From the NCBI RefSeq assembly GCF_011067745.1, contig NZ_JAAMPJ010000010.1:124001-188000 (forward strand): a DNA stretch of 64,000 nt, written 5' to 3'. Shown piece by piece: positions 57,678 to 64,000 of this stretch. Every line of letters begins with the position of its first letter. The stretch's first letter is position 1. A model generated the notes under the pieces. That model had not been told where the DNA came from. It worked only from the letters and a program-made list of their open reading frames with translations, and did no database searches. Position numbers and translations under genes: made by a program. This DNA is from Lentzea alba. GTDB taxonomy: Bacteria > Actinomycetota > Actinomycetes > Mycobacteriales > Pseudonocardiaceae.

Positions 57678-58652
57678 TCACTTTCGGGTATAGCGGGACA
57701 GTCGCTCCAAGTGGACGCGCGGACTGCCGAACAACTGGCCGCTTCCGTGCGCCCGCTTGAAGTAGAGGTGCGCGTCGTGCTCCCAGGTGATCGCGATCCC
57801 GCCGTGCAGCTGCACCATCTCGGACGCGACCTTGAACAAGGCCTCGGAGCAGTACACCTTCGCCACCGCCGCGGACACCTCGTCGGTGGCGGCCGCCGCG
57901 GCCGACCGCGCTGTTTCGACGAGGACGTGCATGTCGGCCATGCGGTGTTTGAGCGCCTGGAACGAGCCGATGGGTTTGCCGAACTGGACCCTGGTCTTGG
58001 TGTACTCGACGGTGAGTTCGAGAGCCCTCGCGGCGGCACCGACCTGTTCCGCGCTCAGGGCGGCCAGCGCGATGTCGCGGACTCGGGGTGACCAAGGGCC
58101 CAGACGGTTCGCTGACGCGGCGGCCAGACGGATGGTGGCGAGGCGGCGGGTGAGGTCCATGGTGGGCGTGTGCTCGCGGGTGACGCCGGGCTGGTTCAGG
58201 TCGACCTCGTACGTCGAGACGCCGTCGCTCACCAGGAGGATCTCCGCGAGATCGCCGTCGAGGACGTAGTGGGCCGTGCCGTCGATGCTGATCTCGGAGT
58301 TGTCCCACGGCCAGACGAGCGCCGCGACGGACCCGTTCGCGATCCGCGGCAGCAACCGCCCGCACGCTTCCTCGTTACCAGTGGCCAGGAGCGCTTGGAC
58401 GGCGATGGTCGACGACAGCAGGGGTGCCGGTGTGAGGGTGCGTCCGAGTTCTTCCAGCGCTACAGCGGTTTCTTCGAGGCCCGCTCCGGATCCGCCGTAC
58501 CGCTCGGGGATCGGCAGCACGCCGACGTCGCACAGCCTGGCCCACAACGCCTTGTCATAACCGTGCGGGGTCTCGATCGCCGACCGGACGTCCGAGTGCT
58601 TCTCCAGCAGGCTGCGGACGGCGGCGCGGAGGGCCTCTTGTTCCGGTGTCAC
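57678..58652 (-). CDS. fadE33: Acyl-CoA dehydrogenase subunit, FadE33-like
   Basis: 324 aa from GTG 58652 (GTGA overlap with the upstream gene). Acyl-CoA dehydrogenase alpha-type chain with a reduced middle domain: TPEQEALRAAVRSLLEKHS, LPIPERYGGSGAGLEETAVAL, VEYTKTRVQFGKPIGSFQALKHRMADMHVL and VQLHGGIAITWEHDAHLYFKRA. The order fadD3-fadE31-fadE32-fadE33 in the KstR2 regulon of mycobacteria supports the name; the exact C/D-ring substrate is not certain. It probably pairs with the FadE31-like chain. Confidence 0.78.
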   Translation of the reverse strand: MTPEQEALRAAVRSLLEKHSDVRSAIETPHGYDKALWARLCDVGVLPIPERYGGSGAGLEETAVALEELGRTLTPAPLLSSTIAVQALLATGNEEACGRLLPRIANGSVAALVWPWDNSEISIDGTAHYVLDGDLAEILLVSDGVSTYEVDLNQPGVTREHTPTMDLTRRLATIRLAAASANRLGPWSPRVRDIALAALSAEQVGAAARALELTVEYTKTRVQFGKPIGSFQALKHRMADMHVLVETARSAAAAATDEVSAAVAKVYCSEALFKVASEMVQLHGGIAITWEHDAHLYFKRAHGSGQLFGSPRVHLERLSRYTRK

Positions 58653-59452
58653 AACGCCTCCAGCACGCGCGCTCGGTGCATCGACGGGCTGCCCCACGCG
58701 GTGCGCAGGGCTCGGGTCTGCAGCAGGAACCGGCTCAGCTCGTGCTCGGCGGTGTACCCGATCGCGCCGTGCACCTGCAGAGCCGTGCGGGCAGCCTGCC
58801 AGGCGGCGTCCGAGACGGCGACCTTGGCGGCCGAGACGTCACGGGTCGTCATGGTCACGGCGGCGCCGAACACCAGCGGGCGGGCCAGTTCGAGGCCGAT
58901 CAGGACGTTCGCGAGGTGGTGCTTCACGGCCTGGAACTGGCCGATGGGCCGGCCGAACTGGGTGCGCGCGAGGGCGTGGGCGGTGGTCATCTCCAGCAGG
59001 GCGCGGCCCAGGCCGAGGAGTTGGGCGGAGCAGGTGAGGACGCCGAGGTTGAAGGCGTGGGCGGCCGGGACGTCGGTGGCGATCACCGGGCCGGCGCTGA
59101 GTTCGACGAGGCGGCGACCGGGGTCGACCGAGGTGATCTCGGTGGTCGGGGAGGCCTCGCGGAGAGTGTCGCCTTCGACGAGGAAGTATCGATCCCCTTC
59201 GACGGCATGCGGACTCTCCGGCGGGAACGCGATCGAACCGCTTCCGAGACCGAAAGCCGGCAGCACGGCCAGCGACTCGATCAGAGGTCCGGTCACCGCG
59301 TGATGCCCCAACTCCTCGAACACCACCACGAGGTCGACCGGATCGGTCACCTCGTCGACCCCGAGCGCCGCCAGATCCCGTTTCCCCGCCCCGAGGAAGT
59401 CGTGCAGCACCCCGGCGAAGTCGATCTGCTCGGCGGACAGCGTGAACATCAT
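58649..59452 (-). CDS. fadE32: Acyl-CoA dehydrogenase subunit, FadE32-like
   Basis: 267 aa from ATG 59452 (ATGA overlap with the upstream gene). A short alpha-type chain: MMFTLSAEQIDFAGVLHDFLGA, DLVVVFEELGHHAVTGPLIES, THALARTQFGRPIGQFQAVKHHLANVLIGLE and VHGAIGYTAEHELSRFLLQTRAL. At 267 residues it is shorter than the mycobacterial counterpart (near 310-320 aa) because of a reduced N-terminal helical part. It should need the FadE31-like chain to complete an FAD site. Named by synteny. Confidence 0.75.
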   Translation of the reverse strand: MMFTLSAEQIDFAGVLHDFLGAGKRDLAALGVDEVTDPVDLVVVFEELGHHAVTGPLIESLAVLPAFGLGSGSIAFPPESPHAVEGDRYFLVEGDTLREASPTTEITSVDPGRRLVELSAGPVIATDVPAAHAFNLGVLTCSAQLLGLGRALLEMTTAHALARTQFGRPIGQFQAVKHHLANVLIGLELARPLVFGAAVTMTTRDVSAAKVAVSDAAWQAARTALQVHGAIGYTAEHELSRFLLQTRALRTAWGSPSMHRARVLEAL

Positions 59453-60540
59453 CGCGGCAGCCCCAGGATCCGTTCGGCGATCACGTTGCGCTGGATCTCG
59501 TTGGTACCGGCGTAGATCGGCCCCGACAGCGAGAACAGCCACCCGTCCTGCCACCCCGGCGCGACCTCCCCGAGCAGGTCGAGCGCCGTCTCGTGGATCG
59601 ACACGTCCAGCTCGGACCAGAACACCTTGGTGACGCTCGCGGCCGGTCCGGACGGCGGGTTCGCCAGCGCACCGAACGTGTGCAGCCGGTACGCCTGCGC
59701 GCCGATCCACGCGTCCACGACCCGATCACGCAGCGCCGGATCGGGGTTCTTCCGGTACAGCTCGACCAGTCGGCCGGCGGCGGCCAGAAACCGGCCGGGG
59801 CTGCGCAACGTCAACCCGCGTTCGTTGCCCGCGGTGCTCATCGCGACCCGCCAGCCGTCGCCGACCGCGCCCACGACGTCCCGGTCGGGCACGAACACGT
59901 CGTCCAGGAAGATCTCCGCGAAACCAGGCTCGCCGTCGAGCTGGTTGATCGGCCGGACCGTGACACCGGGAGCCCGCAGGTCGAACAGCAGGTAGGTCAG
60001 GCCGCGATGGCGTTCGCCCGGACCGGTGCGGAACAGCCCGAACGCGCGGTCCGCGAACGCCGCCCGCGAGCTCCAGGTCTTCTGACCCCGCACCAGCCAG
60101 CCGCCGTCGGTCCGCACCGCCGTGCTGCGCAACGACGCCAGGTCGGACCCCGCTTCGGGCTCGGACCACGCCTGCGCCCAGACCTCGTCGCCGCGTGCCA
60201 TCGACGGCAGGATCCGCGCGCGCTGTTCGTCGGTGCCGTGTGCGAACAACGTCGGTGCCAGCAGGAAGATGCCGTTCTGCGAGACACGGCCCGGTGCGCC
60301 CGCCGCGTGGTACTCCTCCTCGAACACCAGCCACTGCAGCAGCGACGCCTCCCGGCCACCGAACTCGCGAGGCCACGAGACCACCGACAGCTGAGAAGAA
60401 GCCAGCAGACGTTCCCACGAGCGGTGTTCCTCGAAGCCCACCGCGGTGTCCATAGAGGACAACGGCCGCACGTGCGCGACGAGCCACGACCGCACTTCGG
60501 CCTGGAACTCGAGAGTCGAAGCGTCCAGAGAAAGATCCAT
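59449..60540 (-). CDS. fadE31: Acyl-CoA dehydrogenase subunit, FadE31-like
   Basis: 363 aa from ATG 60540, sharing one base with the hydratase stop. A full-length chain with all FAD contacts: VSWPREFGGREASLLQWLVFEEEY, AWSEPEAGSDLASLRSTAV, GQKTWSSRAAFADRAFGLFRTG and SLSGPIYAGTNEIQRNVIAERILGLPR. It should pair with the two shorter chains downstream to form heteromeric dehydrogenases acting on CoA esters of C/D-ring intermediates. Named by position in the KstR2-type operon. Confidence 0.82.
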   Translation of the reverse strand: MDLSLDASTLEFQAEVRSWLVAHVRPLSSMDTAVGFEEHRSWERLLASSQLSVVSWPREFGGREASLLQWLVFEEEYHAAGAPGRVSQNGIFLLAPTLFAHGTDEQRARILPSMARGDEVWAQAWSEPEAGSDLASLRSTAVRTDGGWLVRGQKTWSSRAAFADRAFGLFRTGPGERHRGLTYLLFDLRAPGVTVRPINQLDGEPGFAEIFLDDVFVPDRDVVGAVGDGWRVAMSTAGNERGLTLRSPGRFLAAAGRLVELYRKNPDPALRDRVVDAWIGAQAYRLHTFGALANPPSGPAASVTKVFWSELDVSIHETALDLLGEVAPGWQDGWLFSLSGPIYAGTNEIQRNVIAERILGLPR

Positions 60541-61370
60541 CAGCTGGAGGCCTTCTTCATCGCACGGGCGTCCATGCCGCCCAACGCGTCCGTGCTGACC
60601 TCGGCGTTGTGCGCGTGGGCGAAGTGGTGCAGCCCGAACACCGAGTCCATCCCGGCCCGCAGGCCCATGAGGTCCTCGGACTGGTTCACCGCCTTCTTGG
60701 CCAGCGCGAGCCCGAACCGCGGCATCGCCGAGATCCGACCGGCCAGCTGGAAAACAGACGACTCCAACTCCGAGCGCGGCACGACCCTCGACACCATGCC
60801 CCACTCGTAGGCGCGCTGGGCGGAGAAGCGGTCGCCGGTGAACAGCACCTCCTTCGCGGCGCGCGGCCCGAGCACCCACGGGTGCGCGAAGTACTCGACA
60901 CCCGGAATCCCCATGCGCACCACGGGATCGGCGAAGAACGCGTCCTCCGCGGCCACGATCAGGTCGCACACCCAGGCGAGCATCAGGCCGCCCGCGACGC
61001 ACGCGCCCTGCACCATCGCGATCGTCGGCTTCGGGATCTCCCGCCACCGCCGGCACATCCCGAGATAGACCTCCATCTCGCGGGCGAACCGGAGATCACC
61101 GCCCTCGCGGTCGACGTGGTCCCACCACATCACGGCCTTGCGTTCGAAGGACACGTCGACGTCCCGGCCGGGTGAGCCGATGTCGTGGCCCGCGGAGAAG
61201 TGGTCGCCGGCACCGGCCAGCACGATCACCTTGACCTCGTCGTCGTTCACCGCGCGCGTGAAGGCCTCGTCCAACGCGTAGGTCATCGCCGAGTTCTGCG
61301 CGTTGCGGTACTCGGGGCGGTTCATGGTCACGACGGCGACCGCGTCCCGCCGCTCATACGAGACTGTCAC
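60540..61370 (-). CDS. Enoyl-CoA hydratase/isomerase family protein
   Basis: 276 aa from GTG 61370 (GTGA overlap with fadD3). Crotonase fold: VTMNRPEYRNAQNSAMTYALDEAF, VIVLAGAGDHFSAGHDIGSPG forming the oxyanion hole, IAMVQGACVAGGLMLAWVCDLIVAAEDAFFADP, and MVSRVVPRSELESSVFQLAGRISA. Its DREGGDLRFAREMEVYLGM insert is typical of a subgroup found in degradation operons. It is not clearly EchA19 or EchA20. By context it hydrates an intermediate made by the FadE31/32/33 enzymes. Confidence 0.85.
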   Translation of the reverse strand: MTVSYERRDAVAVVTMNRPEYRNAQNSAMTYALDEAFTRAVNDDEVKVIVLAGAGDHFSAGHDIGSPGRDVDVSFERKAVMWWDHVDREGGDLRFAREMEVYLGMCRRWREIPKPTIAMVQGACVAGGLMLAWVCDLIVAAEDAFFADPVVRMGIPGVEYFAHPWVLGPRAAKEVLFTGDRFSAQRAYEWGMVSRVVPRSELESSVFQLAGRISAMPRFGLALAKKAVNQSEDLMGLRAGMDSVFGLHHFAHAHNAEVSTDALGGMDARAMKKASS

Positions 61371-62836
61371 GCGTTCTCCTTGCGCAGTAGGTGTTTGAGG
61401 ACCTTGCCACCGGCGTTGCGGGGGAGCACGGGGTGGAACTCGACCGCGCGCGGCACCTTGTAGTTCGCGAGCCGGCCTCGGCAGAACTCGATGATCTGGT
61501 CCTCGGTCAGCTCGAAACCGGGCAACGTCACGACGTGGGCGACGCCGACCTCGCCGAGCCGTGCGTCGGCGACCCCGACGACGGCGGACTCCGCGATGCC
61601 CGGCAGCCGGGCGAGCGCCTGTTCGATCTCGGCGGGATAGACGTTGAAACCGCCGCAGATGTACATGTCCTTGAGCCGGTCGGTGATCGAGAGGTAACCG
61701 CGTTCGTCCACGCGCCCGACGTCGCCGGTGTGCAGCCACCCGTCGGTGTCGATCGCCGCGGCGGTCGCCTCCGGATCGTCGAGGTACCCGAGCATCACGT
61801 TGGGCCCGCGCAGCAACACCTCGTCCTGCTCGCCCAGGCGTAGCTCGAACTCCGCCATCGGGCGCCCGCACGTGTGCGCGACGGTCTCCGGCGAGTCGCC
61901 AGGGCGGCACATGGTGGCGACGACGGCCTCGGTCAGCCCGTAGGCGGTGAGCACGGTCAGCGAGAGCTCGGACTGCATCCGTTCGATCATCGCCACCGGC
62001 ACCACCGCCGCGCCGGTCACCGCGAGCCGCAGGCTGGACAGGTCGAACGAGCCGCGTTCCGGATGGTCGAGCAACGTCTGGAAGATCGTCGGCGGCCCGG
62101 GCAGCACGGTGATCCGTTCCCGTTCGATCAGCCGCATGGTCTCCACGACGTCGAACACCGGCTGCGGCACCATCGTCGCGCCGGTCAGCAGGCAGGCCAG
62201 GATGCCCGCCTTGTACCCGAAGGTGTGGAAGAAGGGGTTGACGATCAGGTACCGGTCCGCCGAGGTCAGCTCACCGCACGCGGCCCACGCCTCGGCCACC
62301 CCGAGCGACTGCCGGTGCGCGCTCATCGCTCCCTTGCTGCGCCCGGTCGTGCCCGACGTGAACATCACGTCGCAGAGCTGATCCGGCACGAGTTCGGGCA
62401 GTTCGACGGCGGCCGCGACCCAGTCGACTGGTAATCGCACGGTGTCGGGCAACTCCGGCGACAACGCCTCCAGTTCCGCGAGCCGGTCGCGGCCGAGGAA
62501 CTCGCCTTCCACGATCAAGACGCGCGCGGCACTGCGTTGCAGGACGTCCAGCGTCTCGGCGGCGGTGAACCGGGTGTTGATCGGCACCAAAGCCGCCCCC
62601 GCGTGCAACGCCCCGAGCGCGGCGACCACCCAGTGATAGGAGTTGGGCGCGCACAAAGCCACCCGATCACCCGGCCGCACGCCCATCCCCACGAGCGCTC
62701 GAGCGGCCGTGCGCACCGCTGACCGCAACTCGGTGTAGGTGAGGCGAACCTGCCCGTCCACCAACGCTTCCGCGTCGATGTACGAAGCAGCCGCCCGGTC
62801 GAGCACGGCTGAAACCGTTTGCCTGCTTGGATCCAT
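61367..62836 (-). CDS. fadD3: Acyl-CoA synthetase, FadD3-like (HIP-CoA ligase)
   Basis: 489 aa from ATG 62836; the open frame continues upstream but would read through the KstR2 box and fadE30. ANL-family adenylating enzyme: P-loop FTSGTTGRSKGAM (about 159-171), YGLTEA (299-304), GWLHTGDVG and YLSITDRLKDMYICGGFNVYPAEIE, catalytic Lys in RNAGGKVLKHLL. In mycobacteria FadD3 attaches CoA to HIP, the C/D-ring acid released by HsaD, and is divergent from fadE30 as here. First gene of the minus-strand operon. Confidence 0.9.
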   Translation of the reverse strand: MDPSRQTVSAVLDRAAASYIDAEALVDGQVRLTYTELRSAVRTAARALVGMGVRPGDRVALCAPNSYHWVVAALGALHAGAALVPINTRFTAAETLDVLQRSAARVLIVEGEFLGRDRLAELEALSPELPDTVRLPVDWVAAAVELPELVPDQLCDVMFTSGTTGRSKGAMSAHRQSLGVAEAWAACGELTSADRYLIVNPFFHTFGYKAGILACLLTGATMVPQPVFDVVETMRLIERERITVLPGPPTIFQTLLDHPERGSFDLSSLRLAVTGAAVVPVAMIERMQSELSLTVLTAYGLTEAVVATMCRPGDSPETVAHTCGRPMAEFELRLGEQDEVLLRGPNVMLGYLDDPEATAAAIDTDGWLHTGDVGRVDERGYLSITDRLKDMYICGGFNVYPAEIEQALARLPGIAESAVVGVADARLGEVGVAHVVTLPGFELTEDQIIEFCRGRLANYKVPRAVEFHPVLPRNAGGKVLKHLLRKENA

Positions 62837-62865
62837 GGCCACAGCGACCTCCAGAAGGCCTCCAA

Positions 62866-62879
62866 AGCAAGTGCTTGGT
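62866..62879. promoter_or_regulatory. KstR2 operator between fadD3 and fadE30
   Basis: AGCAAGTGCTTGGT matches the KstR2 consensus AnCAAGnnCTTGnT at every fixed position. It lies 30 bases from the fadD3 start and 18 bases from the fadE30 start, just before a TAGAGT -10-like hexamer (62884-62889), so one site could repress both operons. Confidence 0.85.
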
Positions 62880-62896
62880 AGGTTAGAGTATGGCGC

Positions 62897-63982
62897 ATGG
62901 AGTCCTTCCGGCGCGAGGTGCGGGAATGGTTGTCCGCCAACCTCGTCGGTGAGTTCGCGCAGCTGCGCGGCCTGGGTGGACCCGGCCGCGAGCACGAGGC
63001 GCTCGAGGGCCGGTTGCGGTGGCACCGGCACCTGGCGGCGCACGGGTGGACTTGCCTCGGCTGGCCCGGCGAGCGCAGCGTCGAGGAACAGGTGATCTTC
63101 CACGAGGAGTACGCGGAGGCCGACGCGCCCGCGAAGGTCGACATCGTCGGCGAGGGTCTGCTCGGCCCGACGCTCATCGCGTTCGGCACCCCCGAGCAGA
63201 AAGAGCGCTTCCTGCCGAAGATCCGCAGCCTCGACGAGCTGTGGTGTCAGGGCTACTCGGAGCCGAACGCGGGCTCCGACCTCGCGAACGTGCGGACGAA
63301 GGCTCACCTCGAAGGCGACCGGTGGGTGATCAACGGCCAGAAGATCTGGACGTCGAACGCGCACTACTCGGACTGGATCTTCGTGCTGTGCCGCACCGAA
63401 CCGGGGTCCGGGCGGCACCAGGGCCTGTCGTACCTGCTCGTGCCGATGAACCAGCCGGGCGTCGAGGTGCGGCCGATCCGCCAGCTCACCGGCACGTCGG
63501 AGTTCAACGAGGTCTTCTTCGACGGCGCCGTCACGGCCGCCGAGAACGTCGTCGGGCAACCCGGCGAGGGCTGGAAGATCGCGATGGCCACGCTCGGGTT
63601 CGAACGCGGCACCGCGATGCTCGGCCACCAGGTGAGCTTCCGGCGCCAGCTCGACGCGATCATGGCGAAGGCCCCGGACGACGAGCGGCTCACCAGGGCG
63701 TGGCTCGAACTGCACGTCATGCGCTCGCACACGTTGAGAACGCTGAACGACGAGCCGGGACCGGAGGCGTCCGTGCTGAAGCTGTTCTGGGGAGGCTGGC
63801 ACCGCAGGCTCGGTGAGCTCGCGATGGACACCCTCGGACCGGAGTCGATGATCGACGGCGCCGAGTGGCAGCGCCTGTTCCTGTTCAGCCGCGCCGAGAC
63901 GATCTACGGCGGCTCGGACGAGATCCAGCGCGAGATCATCGCCCACCGCATCCTGAGGCTGCCCAGAGGGGAACACAGGTGA
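62897..63982 (+). CDS. fadE30: Acyl-CoA dehydrogenase, FadE30-like
   Basis: 361 aa. Full acyl-CoA dehydrogenase: MESFRREVREWLSANLVGEF, LGWPGERSVEEQVIFHEEY, GYSEPNAGSDLANVRTKAH, GQKIWTSNAHYSDWIFVLCRT and SRAETIYGGSDEIQREIIAHRILRLPR. In mycobacteria FadE30 acts on the HIP-CoA propionyl side chain and is divergent from fadD3. No Shine-Dalgarno precedes ATG 62897, but TAGAGT sits 7 bases upstream, suggesting a leaderless message. The stop overlaps the next start as GTGA. Confidence 0.9.
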   Translation: MESFRREVREWLSANLVGEFAQLRGLGGPGREHEALEGRLRWHRHLAAHGWTCLGWPGERSVEEQVIFHEEYAEADAPAKVDIVGEGLLGPTLIAFGTPEQKERFLPKIRSLDELWCQGYSEPNAGSDLANVRTKAHLEGDRWVINGQKIWTSNAHYSDWIFVLCRTEPGSGRHQGLSYLLVPMNQPGVEVRPIRQLTGTSEFNEVFFDGAVTAAENVVGQPGEGWKIAMATLGFERGTAMLGHQVSFRRQLDAIMAKAPDDERLTRAWLELHVMRSHTLRTLNDEPGPEASVLKLFWGGWHRRLGELAMDTLGPESMIDGAEWQRLFLFSRAETIYGGSDEIQREIIAHRILRLPRGEHR

Positions 63983-64000
63983 ACGGCCACGACCTGCTCA
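63979..64000 (+). CDS. Start of the next operon gene, truncated by the window end
   Basis: GTG 63979 overlaps the fadE30 stop (GTGA) and opens a frame that begins MNGHDLL. Only seven codons are visible, so the product cannot be identified. In mycobacteria the gene following fadE30 encodes the short-chain dehydrogenase IpdF (Rv3559c), which is the natural guess. Confidence 0.5.

Noticed and set aside
57678-60540. Possibility that the three adjacent FadE genes are recent tandem duplicates
   Set aside because: Their lengths and domain completeness differ (324, 267, 363 aa) and they match the distinct fadE31/32/33 set by position, so they are old paralogues.
62837-63976. Extension of the fadD3 frame upstream through fadE30
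   Set aside because: It would cover the KstR2 palindrome and the recognised fadE30 gene; the FadD3-like sequence begins exactly at ATG 62836.

Overview
The window is high-GC actinomycete DNA, most likely from the Pseudonocardiales (a Lentzea/Saccharothrix/Amycolatopsis type). I infer this from codon use, frequent GTG starts, ATGA/GTGA stop-start overlaps, a modular type I polyketide synthase, a DasR-type sugar locus, a mycobacterial/rhodococcal-type steroid catabolic cluster and a type VII secretion effector operon. The species cannot be fixed from the sequence. Coding density is very high, no stretch over 300 bases lacks a gene, and I see no rRNA, tRNA, CRISPR array, transposase or phage gene.

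Layout. 1-8.4 kb is the 3' end of a type I PKS locus: a KR-ACP fragment, a final KS-AT-ACP module ending in a thioester reductase, an EthD-like small protein and a large LuxR (LAL) regulator. 8.5-18 kb is general genome: GtrA-like membrane protein, AraC regulator, methyltransferase, Ser/Thr kinase fused to WD40 repeats, two small unknowns, an NCS1-like permease with a C-terminal zinc ribbon, a Na+/H+ antiporter and an S41 peptidase. 18-24.7 kb is a DasR/DasABC-like amino-sugar locus (GntR regulator, operator-like palindromes, lipoprotein, two permeases, GH20) that also carries a secreted CBM-GH16 protein. 24.7-28.4 kb is a PaoABC-type molybdenum aldehyde oxidoreductase operon. 28.6-31.1 kb is a two-gene TIR-GUN4 plus SPFH/flotillin-like operon, my leading candidate for an undescribed system.

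31.6-64 kb is a steroid/cholesterol degradation island. kstR faces fadE34, which is followed by fadE28-fadE29-chsH2-chsH1-ltp2 (the mycobacterial igr set, without cyp125). kstD-kshA-(small Cys protein)-kshB-hsd4B runs on the minus strand. Opposite it, separated by a KstR box, a Kst4D-like flavoprotein gene leads hsaE-hsaG-hsaF-hsaA-hsaD-hsaC-hsaB, covering ring A/B opening through to pyruvate and propionyl-CoA. The right end is a KstR2-type unit: fadD3, an enoyl-CoA hydratase and three FadE genes on minus, divergent from fadE30 on plus, with a perfect KstR2-motif palindrome between them. Together these cover side-chain beta-oxidation, 9alpha-hydroxylation, delta-1 dehydrogenation, meta-cleavage and entry into C/D-ring degradation.

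Two foreign-looking blocks interrupt the island: a secreted GH54 arabinofuranosidase with a lectin tail at 38.9-40.4 kb, preceded by a direct-repeat/hairpin structure, and a type VII effector operon (YbaB, EspC-like, WXG, EndoU nuclease toxin, probable immunity protein) at 54.8-57.7 kb. Other sequence-level oddities are an eight-copy 27-bp minisatellite inside the PKS KS-AT linker and a 49-bp duplication of the fadE28 start region that creates a coupled 19-codon leader ORF.
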